A stretch of 57,449 nt of DNA. Origin: GYS-P2D sp964414425. GTDB taxonomy: Bacteria > Bacteroidota > Bacteroidia > Chitinophagales > Saprospiraceae. The first letter of the stretch is position 1. Each line of letters starts with the position of its first letter. The translations under genes and the position numbers were made by a program. Shown here piece by piece: positions 1 to 8,029 of this stretch. Location of the stretch: positions 1 to 57,449 of the forward strand of contig CAYPWL010000023.1 in the NCBI GenBank assembly GCA_964414425.1. The letters run 5' to 3'. The notes beneath the pieces were generated by a model. The model was not told where the DNA came from. It saw only the letters and a list, made by a program, of their open reading frames with translations, and searched no databases.

Positions 1-245
1 TAAGATACCTGCGTCTCAAATATCTATCTATTGATAGATCAAGTAATCATGTTGATGAGTACCGACAAGTCCCGTAAAATCAGTACATCTGGTCATATTG
101 ATGGTTAAATTATGCCGATAACTTATATATGACGGTTCTATATGTTGGATTTTGGTTTTATACATGTCGCGAATCAATCAGAATATGATCTTGCCTCAAT
201 TATGTTTTGCAAAATATATGCAGTTTGATTTTTCTTATCGAGTAA
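1..245. other. Left-edge non-coding stretch
   Basis: The first 245 bases hold no open frame that I can support on either strand, no clear hairpin with a T-run, and no RNA gene that I recognise. The stretch lies downstream of the minus-strand S41 peptidase gene, so it may contain the 3' end of that transcript. A neighbouring gene may begin beyond the left edge. Confidence 0.5.
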
Positions 246-1250
246 TTATCGAGGGATCACAATCTGCTGAGCATACTCGAGCATTTTATCAATACCTGCT
301 TCTATATCAGATAGACTATTAACAATTGTAACATCCGGTTCAACCCCAAGCTCTATAGAGTTACCATCAACATCTATAAAATCACTAACTGAAACAGATA
401 CTACCCAACCATTGGAGAGCTCATAACCAAGGTTGCCCCCTGCTCCGCCACCAGTGGTCTGCCCAATAACACTTATAGATGGAATCTCCTTCGCCATCGC
501 TGCGAAATAGCTCGTGGCGCTATATCCTCTCCGATTGATGATCATAACTACTGGTAGGCCAAAGTCATATGTCGTAAGAGACGTCATGGCTGGCAACAAT
601 GGAGTAACATCGTTGTGAGCAGGACCAGATTTCTCAACGTATGATCCTAAGGCAATTTCTTCTGATGTGAAGTCCGATAGCAAGGCCGGTATTGGGTTAC
701 TATCTCCTCCTCCATTATTACGGACATCAATGATCAACCCCTTGACACCTTGAGTTTTCATATCTCGGATGATCTGACCAAAATCACGATAAAGGCTCAT
801 CTTAGAAAAGTGGATATAGCCGATACCAGAGTCAAGTATCCCATAACTCAGAGATCCACTCTCATCTAACGCTCCATCACTATAGTACTGCTCGACTACA
901 TCAAGTGAAAAATGGATATCGTAGCCCGCAGTAAAATTATAAGGAGTATGGACTCGACCTAATCCCACCATTCTACTGTGGTTATCCTCCAATGCCAGTA
1001 AGGATGCATCAATCACCTCAAACAAGGACTCTTCAGTCATATCAGGAGATATTTTACTCATAGCAATCTCACGCTGGAGATCCCAATCTATATCCTTAAG
1101 ATCAAAGAAGATATAATTCTCATCAACGTAGGTCCAAAACTCGTCGTAGATCTCATAGGGATCATTTTCGGTTGTTGGACCCATGATAGATGATGAGCAA
1201 GAGCAAAAAGTGAGGATGTATAGGAAGCTTAAAAGGATTGAATATTTCAT
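246..1250 (-). CDS. Exported S41 family peptidase (lipoprotein)
   Basis: Protein of 334 residues that looks like an S41 (C-terminal-processing/tricorn-type) serine peptidase anchored as a lipoprotein. The N-terminus is a short hydrophobic signal with a lipobox-like CSC around residues 16-18. The S41 core is visible from the LIIDVRNNGGG motif (about 172-182), followed by the probable nucleophile Ser244 in RRGYSATS and the G-rich QTTGGGAGG oxyanion-side loop (264-272). I see no clear PDZ domain, so it resembles the short S41 proteins common in Bacteroidota. It begins 26 bases after the beta-barrel-like gene on the same strand, so the two are probably co-transcribed. The substrate is unknown; family members cut periplasmic or imported peptides. 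The family call is firm, the role is inference. Confidence 0.85.
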   Translation of the reverse strand: MKYSILLSFLYILTFCSCSSSIMGPTTENDPYEIYDEFWTYVDENYIFFDLKDIDWDLQREIAMSKISPDMTEESLFEVIDASLLALEDNHSRMVGLGRVHTPYNFTAGYDIHFSLDVVEQYYSDGALDESGSLSYGILDSGIGYIHFSKMSLYRDFGQIIRDMKTQGVKGLIIDVRNNGGGDSNPIPALLSDFTSEEIALGSYVEKSGPAHNDVTPLLPAMTSLTTYDFGLPVVMIINRRGYSATSYFAAMAKEIPSISVIGQTTGGGAGGNLGYELSNGWVVSVSVSDFIDVDGNSIELGVEPDVTIVNSLSDIEAGIDKMLEYAQQIVIPR

Positions 1251-1276
1251 GTTTATAAATTTTTAGTCTAAGTGAA

Positions 1277-2089
1277 TTAATAGAGATAGCTGGCAGAAAT
1301 CGTATAGTCAACTGAACCATACCTTGAAGACTTAAGATTGATATCATTGTTATAATCGACATTAGCATTGACACCAACTCTGAAGGCTGGGCTAACGGCA
1401 TAAAAAACGCCTAATCTCAGCTTGACAGATTGATGCTTAGCGATGGTTTTCAAGGTGCCACTGCGCAGCAGTGGACCAGCCATGCCTGCTCTTGTAGGAG
1501 TAAATATCCCTGGCTCAAGGAATTCTGCTGGATAAGGGTGTCCAAACTCTGGACGAATGACGTAATTGAGTAAGGAGACGTGTACATCACTTTGTATACT
1601 CAACTTATCCTCGCCAAACAATCCCGAACTATTGTATGAAAGCGAAGGCCCTAAACCCGCAGCAATCGTATAATTGATTGGGCTGTTACCGAATAACCCA
1701 GTACTGTTAGTAGGGAAGCTTAAAAGGGTGTTCATATTAATATGTCCTCCGAACCAAACGTTTCCTGATTTCTTCTGCAGAGAATAAGAGAACTCGGGTC
1801 TATGAAAATTATAATTCACCAAGCCCTCATTGTCATCTCTCAGCTTCAAAGAATATTCGAAGAAGAATTGATGTCTGAACTCTTCACTCGTTCTTATTGC
1901 AGTTATCCCAAATACCGGTGCCTTATAAGACTTAACAGAGGCAGAACTCCTCCTATCCAAAATAGAGATATCACTGATGCCAACAGAAAGTCTAATCTCG
2001 CTACTTACTGGATTGACTTCTTGAGCTATCACCTGCGGACTATAGTATATTAAGAAGAGTGTACTGATTAAAATGTAGATGCAATTCAT
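1277..2089 (-). CDS. Exported protein, probable outer-membrane beta-barrel
   Basis: I do not recognise a named family. The open frame extends to 2143, but the ATG at 2089 is the better start because it begins a typical signal peptide of about 22 residues ending in VIAQ, leaving a 270-residue precursor. The mature part is rich in alternating hydrophobic, aromatic and Gly/Ser/Asn residues (FGGHINMN, AAGLGPSLSY, GVNANVDYN) and ends in an aromatic YTISASYLY tail. This is the usual look of an outer-membrane beta-barrel C-terminus in Gram-negatives. It resembles the type IX secretion PorP/SprF-like proteins in size and composition, but I cannot confirm that. It lies just upstream of the S41 peptidase gene, which suggests joint expression. 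Confidence 0.6.
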   Translation of the reverse strand: MNCIYILISTLFLIYYSPQVIAQEVNPVSSEIRLSVGISDISILDRRSSASVKSYKAPVFGITAIRTSEEFRHQFFFEYSLKLRDDNEGLVNYNFHRPEFSYSLQKKSGNVWFGGHINMNTLLSFPTNSTGLFGNSPINYTIAAGLGPSLSYNSSGLFGEDKLSIQSDVHVSLLNYVIRPEFGHPYPAEFLEPGIFTPTRAGMAGPLLRSGTLKTIAKHQSVKLRLGVFYAVSPAFRVGVNANVDYNNDINLKSSRYGSVDYTISASYLY

Positions 2090-2264
2090 ATCTATAAAAA
2101 TTTGTTCTGACCCAAATATGAATCGAAGTCGTAGAGCAATCAAATGGGAGTGGCGAGTGCACCTACTCTGTGGTCAATAACAAGCTTGCTATTCGCTTCA
2201 ATACTTGACCATTCGCCACAATAGAGTTGATAATCAATTGATTATAAGAAATTTTTGAGATTGG

Positions 2265-3080
2265 CTATACAATCATATTTTTGACATGATCATAATTAGA
2301 TCGAGATAGAGGGACCGTAAGATTGTCTTTAGTGAGGATGATTTTTGCCCCGTTCTTGTTACCCGTAAGACCAGAGATTTTATCCGTATTAACTATGTAA
2401 GATCGATGACATTGATAAAATACTTCATCTGATAATTGTTGATACATCTGCTTGAGTGTTGATCTAATCATGTGTCTCTGATCTGCATCATCTATAGTGA
2501 GATGTATGATGACATAGTTGTCTTCTGCTTTTATATAGTTGATGTGGTTAGTTGATGTCTCTACTCTGTCTGTCTTGTTGCTTCCAACTAAGGTGATCGC
2601 ATTACCAGATACTCTATCATGGTCAAGGATGATCTGCGAACGGACTACTCCTCTGAATTGAACATACAGAAATCCTAAAACTGCCAAGGTGGGAAGTACG
2701 CTAACCGCTAAGGCAAATGTTAAGAATTCAAGAAGCCCCTGCAGTCTAAAGCGTGAGTCAAAAACCCATATCAAGTATAGATAACAGGCCGTCATACTCA
2801 GTATCAGACAAAAAAAGAAATCTATTGCTTCAAATAATATATTCCATCTGTTCTCTAATCGTGGAGAAACAAATCTCAAAGAAATTAAGAAATAGACTGC
2901 GACAGTAAGCATAGACACTATACCATATCCACTAAGAATGAGATGCTTGTACGGATGTGTGAATGAATCGGTACCAAAGGGTTGAAATACGTTTAATATA
3001 AAAGCTATACTTGCTCCTATCACTATGCCTACAGTGACATAGGTTCTATATTTTGGCCGTGGAAATGGTGTAAAAAGCAT
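2265..3080 (-). CDS. Membrane-bound LytTR transcriptional regulator
   Basis: Protein of 271 residues with about four membrane segments in the first 140 residues and a LytTR DNA-binding domain at roughly 165-268. The LytTR signature is seen in INYIKAEDNYVIIHL, the central RSTLKQMYQQL helix region, and YQCHRSYIVNTDKISG. There is no receiver domain, so it is not a classical AlgR/AgrA response regulator. It belongs to the LytTR proteins with an integral-membrane N-terminus that are common in Bacteroidota. It is divergent from the membrane protein at 3111, with only 30 bases between the start codons. LytTR genes of this type often sit beside a membrane partner, so that protein is a candidate partner. 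The signal sensed is unknown. Confidence 0.85.
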   Translation of the reverse strand: MLFTPFPRPKYRTYVTVGIVIGASIAFILNVFQPFGTDSFTHPYKHLILSGYGIVSMLTVAVYFLISLRFVSPRLENRWNILFEAIDFFFCLILSMTACYLYLIWVFDSRFRLQGLLEFLTFALAVSVLPTLAVLGFLYVQFRGVVRSQIILDHDRVSGNAITLVGSNKTDRVETSTNHINYIKAEDNYVIIHLTIDDADQRHMIRSTLKQMYQQLSDEVFYQCHRSYIVNTDKISGLTGNKNGAKIILTKDNLTVPLSRSNYDHVKNMIV

Positions 3081-3110
3081 ACAGATAGTAATTTAACAGT
3101 TCACTGCTAA

Positions 3111-3827
3111 ATGCAAGATGATATGCTCAATGAAATACGTCAATCCAGACCACTGATCATCTCTACTATCCTCGGATTACTATTGATCCCCGTTTTAGGA
3201 ATGATCAATTCTTATAGTCCTCCAGTCACATTAGCGCCTGAGGGATATAATAGTGTGATCTTGGCATTTGAGTTTGTATCCGACTTAGAGGAGTTAGGAC
3301 AAGTATTGAGTCCGCTCAGCCTTGCAGAAATCAATAGTCTTGATAAGCTCAATAAAGTAGACTTCGCTTTTATGATTTTATATGGGGTCTTTTTACTTAG
3401 CATCATTATGAAGCTCAGAGAACTCCATAATCACCATTGGCTTAAGTACATCGCTGGCTTAGTCATCATAGCCGTGGCATCAGATTTTTTAGAAAATCTA
3501 CAACTACTTAAGCTGACAGAATTATTCAGATCTGGTGATACATCCGTGCAGAGTACAATAGATCAGTTAGCACTATTCACATGGTTAAAATGGCTCTTAC
3601 TTGCCATCATAATAGGCAGTATCGGCTATTCTCTCATCATTTCGGATCGACATAAGTGGTTTGGATATGCTCTGTTCATCCCAATAGTAATAGGCGTATC
3701 GGCCTTATCAATACGTACACCTATGATTGAGGATACTTTTGGTACCAGCATATTTATGAGTTTCATGATCTTATGGTTACTCAGTCTGCTGTATAAGAAG
3801 CAGCTTGATGTTAGTTATAAATCATGA
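3111..3827 (+). CDS. Multi-pass membrane protein, unknown function
   Basis: Protein of 238 residues with about six hydrophobic segments (around 14-32, 84-101, 109-127, 160-178, 185-202 and 209-228). I do not recognise a family. The start at 3111 lies 30 bases from the divergent LytTR start codon; an in-frame ATG four codons later would serve equally well. The loop between the first two helices (about 40-80) contains no Cys and looks extracytoplasmic. The divergent arrangement with a membrane LytTR regulator hints that the two are functionally linked or share control, which is inference from position only. Confidence 0.65.
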   Translation: MQDDMLNEIRQSRPLIISTILGLLLIPVLGMINSYSPPVTLAPEGYNSVILAFEFVSDLEELGQVLSPLSLAEINSLDKLNKVDFAFMILYGVFLLSIIMKLRELHNHHWLKYIAGLVIIAVASDFLENLQLLKLTELFRSGDTSVQSTIDQLALFTWLKWLLLAIIIGSIGYSLIISDRHKWFGYALFIPIVIGVSALSIRTPMIEDTFGTSIFMSFMILWLLSLLYKKQLDVSYKS

Positions 3828-3880
3828 CCGATGATCTGATCGTCTTCGCTTATGACCTTTCCAAGAGCTTAAGACTGATT

Positions 3881-4312
3881 CTATTGAGCATTAAAAGCTA
3901 TCATCCAGTTAATCCCAAATCTATCTTGGCAAGAACCAAAATACGCACCCCAAAAGGTTTTTTGCATCGGCATAGTCACTATACCTCTTTGTGCTAAAGC
4001 ATGGTGAATCCGATCGGCCTCCTGCTGACTATCAGTCTGAATCGAAACACAAAAATTATTACCCACTTCTAAGTCAGGACCGAATCCCGATACTCTGTCA
4101 CTGCCTTGTATTACTGAGCCATCAGCTAACTCAAGCGTTATGTGCATGACCAATTCATGATATTCCTCTGTTATGGGTGGATAATCAGGACTCGGAGGCA
4201 TATCCTTATATTGACTCTTCATTGTGATATGACCACCTAAAGTCTCTGCATAGAAGTCAAAAGCCTCTATGCAATTGCCAGAAAATACCAGATAGATAGT
4301 CGGTGCTTTCAC
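3881..4312 (-). CDS. VOC superfamily (PhnB/glyoxalase-like) protein
   Basis: A 143-residue single-copy glyoxalase/bleomycin-resistance fold protein of the PhnB-like group. The N-terminal YLVFSGNCIEAFDFYAETL matches the usual first beta-alpha unit (beta strand, then FYxxxLGG), and the C-terminal WGAYFGSCQDRFGINWMI matches the closing strand, where PhnB proteins have G.xxxDxFGxxW. The central VMHITLELADGSVIQGSD is the typical strand pair. Such proteins in heterotrophs are usually of unknown substrate. The gene stands alone, convergent with the membrane protein at 3111-3827. Family assignment is confident; function is not assigned. Confidence 0.85.
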   Translation of the reverse strand: MKAPTIYLVFSGNCIEAFDFYAETLGGHITMKSQYKDMPPSPDYPPITEEYHELVMHITLELADGSVIQGSDRVSGFGPDLEVGNNFCVSIQTDSQQEADRIHHALAQRGIVTMPMQKTFWGAYFGSCQDRFGINWMIAFNAQ

Positions 4313-4489
4313 AGTGAATAGTTTTTTCTAATGTAGGCAATTAGCGCATCTATATAACTCTATGTCAGTAGAATCGCAAAGTGTTAATTGTTAGATGGAC
4401 TTAGGCTAAGTCTCAATCTTCAATGCTCAAGGCGCTCACTAAGCAGTAGATAAATGATATTTTTAATCAACAACCAATACAGCTTACAT

Positions 4490-6373
4490 ATGAAGACTAC
4501 ACTATCTTATTTAGTACTGACAATATTGATCTCTGTGGCGATGAACCTATCAATCACAGCTCAGGTTGACATAATCAGCCAAATCGAAGAGATTGCCTTC
4601 ATCGATCAGAAGGTGATGATGCCTATGCGGGACGGCATTAGGTTATGTACCGATATCTATAGACCCAAGACGGATAAGCCTGTACCTGTGATCTTCTCTC
4701 GCACACCGTATAATTTCAACAGCTGGGGAGATGGCAAGCAACGTACACGAACTATGGAGCGAGCCTACGAGGCGGTCAAGCGTGGCTATGCCTATGTAGT
4801 GCAAAATGAACGAGGCAGATATTTTTCTGAAGGTGAATGGGACATCCTCGGTGTACCGCTGACAGATGGTTATGATGCGTTCACTTGGATCACAGATCAG
4901 CCATGGAGCAATGGTAAGATAGGAACCTTAGGGTGCTCCTCTACGGCTGAGTGGCAGATGGCCGTAGCGGCATTGGATCACCCATCACATGCCTGCATGG
5001 TACCCCAAGCATATGGCGCAGGTATCGGCAGAGTAGGAGACTTCATGGAGCAAGGGAACTGGTATCGAGGTGGTGTGGAGCAGATGTTGTTCTTCTCATG
5101 GTTATATGGTGTAGAGCATGATAAGTTCAAACCGCGAATACCGGAGGGTGCCACTCAGGAGGACCTGATCAGGATCTCCCGATTTTATGATCTGGCACCA
5201 GAAAATCCTTATGTAGATATGTCAGAAGCTCTCTCGCACCTCCCGATGACTGACATCCTCCAAAATATAGGTGGCAAGAGAGAAGTATACGACAAGATGA
5301 TCACTCGCAAGCCCAATGATTCAGCATGGTTTGACGGAGGATTGTATCACGATGATATGGGGTTTGGCGTGCCAAGCTTTTGGTTTACCTCGTGGTATGA
5401 TGTATCTATCAGCCCAAATCTGGCACTGTTTAATCATGTCCGCAACAACATAGAGGATCGTTCCATATCGGACAATCAATATCTGGTAATCGCTCCAACA
5501 CTGCATTGTGCCTTCAAGCGTGCCACCGAAAATACCATAGTCGGCGAGCGCAATATCGGTGACGCTCGCCTCAACTATGACGAGCAGATCTATGCTTGGT
5601 TTGATCTCTGGTTAAAAGGTGCTACTAATGATTTTAAAGAGAAGACTCCGAGAGTACAGTACTATACCATGGGCGCTAACCAATGGAACACTGCCGAGCA
5701 ATGGCCCCCTGCATCGGCTGAGATGGTCACATACTATCTATCAAGTGCTGATGGTGCCAACTCTCGATATGGAGATGGTATGCTGAGCCTCACTCCGTCA
5801 ACCAGTACGGGGGCAGATCACTATACCTACGACCCCATGAATCCAGTGCCATCATATGGTGGTAATGTATGCTGTACGGGCAATGCGGTTCAAGGTGGCG
5901 CCTTTGATCAGCAGCAGATGGAGACTCGACACGATATCTTGGTGTATACCTCTGAGCCATTGACAGCGGGGGTTGAGATATCGGGATTTATAGAGTCCAC
6001 ACTCTATGTATCGAGTGATGCTAAGGATACGGACTTCACCATCAAGCTGATCGACGTCCATCCTGATGGAACCGCCTATAATCTTGACGAGACGATCCAA
6101 CGAGCTCGATACCGAGAGGGATATGATCGAGAAATCATGATGGAAGATGGAGAGGTTTATGAATTAATTCTCACTCCGATGTCTACCAGTAACTACTTCG
6201 ACAAGGGGCATCGCATCAGAATAGAGGTGTCGAGTAGCAACTTCCCAAGATTTGCCCGCAACCTGAATACTGGCGGCAACAACTATGATGAATCTGAATC
6301 GGTAATCGCTAATAATGCCATCCATCATGGATCGAAGTATCAATCGAGAATTGTACTGCCGATGGTCAGGTAA
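4490..6373 (+). CDS. Exported CocE/NonD (S15-type) hydrolase
   Basis: The ATG at 4490 is preferred over the frame's earlier ATG (4454) because it opens a typical signal peptide (MKTTLSYLVLTILIS...ITAQ), giving a 627-residue precursor. It is a CocE/NonD-type alpha/beta hydrolase of the Xaa-Pro dipeptidyl-peptidase S15 family: DGIRLCTDIYRP near the start, TPYNFNSWG, then the nucleophile Ser150 in GTLGCSSTAEW, a catalytic Asp probably in the FTSWYDVS region, and His in IAPTLHCAFKR. The C-terminal third is the jelly-roll PepX_C domain (about 410-625). Family members hydrolyse Xaa-Pro peptides, acyl esters or beta-lactam amides, and here the substrate cannot be told. It stands as a single gene ending in a bidirectional terminator. 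Confidence 0.87.
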   Translation: MKTTLSYLVLTILISVAMNLSITAQVDIISQIEEIAFIDQKVMMPMRDGIRLCTDIYRPKTDKPVPVIFSRTPYNFNSWGDGKQRTRTMERAYEAVKRGYAYVVQNERGRYFSEGEWDILGVPLTDGYDAFTWITDQPWSNGKIGTLGCSSTAEWQMAVAALDHPSHACMVPQAYGAGIGRVGDFMEQGNWYRGGVEQMLFFSWLYGVEHDKFKPRIPEGATQEDLIRISRFYDLAPENPYVDMSEALSHLPMTDILQNIGGKREVYDKMITRKPNDSAWFDGGLYHDDMGFGVPSFWFTSWYDVSISPNLALFNHVRNNIEDRSISDNQYLVIAPTLHCAFKRATENTIVGERNIGDARLNYDEQIYAWFDLWLKGATNDFKEKTPRVQYYTMGANQWNTAEQWPPASAEMVTYYLSSADGANSRYGDGMLSLTPSTSTGADHYTYDPMNPVPSYGGNVCCTGNAVQGGAFDQQQMETRHDILVYTSEPLTAGVEISGFIESTLYVSSDAKDTDFTIKLIDVHPDGTAYNLDETIQRARYREGYDREIMMEDGEVYELILTPMSTSNYFDKGHRIRIEVSSSNFPRFARNLNTGGNNYDESESVIANNAIHHGSKYQSRIVLPMVR

Positions 6374-6406
6374 TTAGGGCGCAAGAATCATCATTAAAAA
6401 ATAATA

Positions 6407-6445
6407 AAGCACCAATCAAAGCGTAGCAGGCTCCGATTGGTGCTT
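6407..6445. terminator. Bidirectional intrinsic terminator
   Basis: The perfect 11-bp stem AAGCACCAATC (6407-6417) / GATTGGTGCTT (6435-6445) encloses a 17-nt loop. It is followed by a T-rich run on the plus strand and by a T-rich run on the minus strand. It lies between the convergent CocE-type gene (stop 6373) and the LuxR-S74 gene (stop 6480) and can end both transcripts. Confidence 0.85.
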
Positions 6446-6479
6446 ATTTTACTACAATAGTGTAATCAGTTTTACCTGT

Positions 6480-7775
6480 TTATTCCTCGCTATTTGCGCT
6501 GGATTGCTCATCGGTATCCTGTATCTGAGAGAGCATATCCGTAATGTTCTGCAGATCTGTTTTAATTAAAGACAATTCGTTGCTCTGTCTATCAATGATC
6601 GCTTGTTGTTCTTTTAGTGCTTCAATTAATATCGGTGCCAAGCGATCATAAGCAACTACCTTGTAGCCATCCTCATTAGTTCTGACTAATTCTGGAAACT
6701 GAGTTTCAATATTTTGAGCGATTACTCCCACCTGAGTTTCTTCTCCAAAGTTCATTTCTGGAAAGTCTTGTGCGCGCATATCAAAATAAACACCCTCTAA
6801 ATCTTGCACCTTGCTCAATGCGTTTTCTATAGGTTGAATATTTGTTTTATACCTTATGTCTGAACAAGTCAATACGCCACAAGAAGCTTGGACAGTTCCA
6901 GAAAAATTTCCGTTACCATTTACGTTCAGATTTCCTCCTCCAACTGCCAGATTCTCTCCTGCCGCAACACGCACGTCGACACCGTTGCCTCTTAAAAATC
7001 CGGAAAATTCCAAGTCTCCATTGGCATTGATATTACCATTTGCTGATATGTTCCCATTTGGAACCACTAATGAATTGCCTGATTCAAGTGCAACGAAACC
7101 TGGAGTGATAATCAAAGGAAAATTAACCCAATCCGCAACAGCATTTAGTGGGTTAGTATCATCAACGATTGATAAAAACTGACCTACATCACCCGCCATA
7201 TTAGGTAGCGTGTATTGTTTATTAATCCTTATAGTTCCATCTGACCCGATACCAAATTTCTGAATTCTTGTTTCGGTATCAACATCTCCATAGGCAACTA
7301 CAATTGGATTTGGCAAGATACCATCTCTATCTGTTGCATCTCCATGTGGTCTTGCCGCAAATGACCAGTAGTTAGGGTGAGAGTTGTTTTTCAGCCAAAT
7401 TCTACTAAATCCATCATCATTTATTCCATCACCAGGATCGCCTGTCTCCGTGATTAGTAGATGTGGTCCATTGGTACTCAATTTCGAATCAGAGTTGTAT
7501 CGTATCTCTTGTTGCTGTGCAGATAGGCTAAGACTAAGACACAATAAGATTAAAGCTGCCATCTGTCGACTTAAGTTCAACACACCTGATTCGTAGGCCT
7601 TCCTTACAAGGCCCGCTGTATTTGAGGCATTGAGCTTAGCCATAAGGTTCTTACGGTGGCTGATTACAGTATGTTCAGAGATGAATAGTTCTTTAGCGAT
7701 CATCTTGGTTGAGTTCTCATACGCAATGAGATCAAGGACTTCTTTTTCTCTTGGGCTGATACATGTTCGTGTCAT
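6480..7775 (-). CDS. LuxR HTH - membrane segment - peptidase S74 fusion protein
   Basis: A 431-residue protein of striking layout. Residues 5-65 are a LuxR/GerE helix-turn-helix (SPREKEVLDLIA, MIAKELFISEHTVISHRKNL). Residues 72-87 (MAALILLCLSLSLSAQ) are a membrane or signal segment preceded by basic residues, placing the HTH in the cytoplasm. Residues 90-300 are an exported stalk with a run of NGN-type short repeats (239-292), as in trimeric beta-helices. Residues 303-390 are a peptidase S74 intramolecular chaperone with the Ser305/Lys310 pair in SDIRYK, which in phage spikes and in metazoan MYRF drives self-cleavage. A coiled coil ends it. The start overlaps the stop of a 52-residue ORF by ATGA. 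Met72 could start a second, HTH-less form. Domains are seen; the role (trimeric membrane regulator or sensor spike) is inference. Confidence 0.85.
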   Translation of the reverse strand: MTRTCISPREKEVLDLIAYENSTKMIAKELFISEHTVISHRKNLMAKLNASNTAGLVRKAYESGVLNLSRQMAALILLCLSLSLSAQQQEIRYNSDSKLSTNGPHLLITETGDPGDGINDDGFSRIWLKNNSHPNYWSFAARPHGDATDRDGILPNPIVVAYGDVDTETRIQKFGIGSDGTIRINKQYTLPNMAGDVGQFLSIVDDTNPLNAVADWVNFPLIITPGFVALESGNSLVVPNGNISANGNINANGDLEFSGFLRGNGVDVRVAAGENLAVGGGNLNVNGNGNFSGTVQASCGVLTCSDIRYKTNIQPIENALSKVQDLEGVYFDMRAQDFPEMNFGEETQVGVIAQNIETQFPELVRTNEDGYKVVAYDRLAPILIEALKEQQAIIDRQSNELSLIKTDLQNITDMLSQIQDTDEQSSANSEE

Positions 7776-7930
7776 GATTCTAAGTTTTTGTTTTTAATAG
7801 AATGTTTAGTTAATAAGTCATCTATGTCAGAAAATTCTTCCTGAATCTGGATCAGTATAGACCCCGACTTTTTCAGATCATTGATTACATCTGATGCTTC
7901 TGATATGATGGATAAAAGTGTCTTTATCAT
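7772..7930 (-). CDS. Small ORF translationally coupled to LuxR-S74 gene
   Basis: A 52-residue ORF from the ATG at 7930 to the TGA at 7772-7774. Its stop overlaps the ATG of the LuxR-S74 gene (ATGA), the same coupling used by the kinase/regulator pair upstream. The peptide has no membrane span. It reads as an amphipathic helix rich in Ile, Leu and acidic residues (IKTLLSIISEASDVINDL, then SILIQIQEEFSDIDDLL) with a basic tail KHSIKNKNLES, so it could form a short coiled coil. I recognise no family. The coupling and the regulatory palindrome 34 bases upstream of its start argue that it is a real gene. A partner or antagonist of the HTH protein is an untested inference. Confidence 0.6.
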   Translation of the reverse strand: MIKTLLSIISEASDVINDLKKSGSILIQIQEEFSDIDDLLTKHSIKNKNLES

Positions 7931-7964
7931 GACTTAAAGATGAGCTCTATCTGAAGGCGCGCTC

Positions 7965-7982
7965 TTACCCAAATGGGTAAAT
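7965..7982. promoter_or_regulatory. Palindromic operator, copy 1 (LuxR-S74 operon)
   Basis: TTACCCA-AA-TGGGTAA at 7965-7980 is a 7-2-7 inverted repeat placed 34 bases upstream of the small ORF. With two more bases, the operon-sense 18-mer ATTTACCCATTTGGGTAA differs by one central base from the copy at 10628-10645. The half-site resembles the TACYYMT heptamer bound by NarL-type LuxR-family HTH proteins. A regulatory role is inferred from the shared position and sequence. Confidence 0.7.
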
Positions 7983-7987
7983 TATTA

Positions 7988-7996
7988 GGGGGGGGG
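7988..7996. repeat. G9 homopolymer next to operator
   Basis: Nine consecutive G on the plus strand (C9 in the operon sense), six bases upstream of operator copy 1 and 57 bases upstream of the small ORF start codon. Long G/C runs are prone to slippage; this one lies outside any gene, so it would change promoter spacing rather than a reading frame. Confidence 0.8.
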
Positions 7997-8029
7997 ATCA
8001 GGTGAGTTCTACAGTCTAACTCAGCAATA

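Noticed and set aside
6480..7775. Simple MYRF-like release of the DNA-binding part by S74 self-cleavage
   Set aside because: In MYRF the S74 domain lies on the same side as the DNA-binding domain, before the membrane span. Here the order is HTH, membrane, stalk, S74, so cleavage at Ser305 would free only the outer chaperone and not the HTH. Release of the HTH would need another protease or signal peptidase at the LSA-QQ site.
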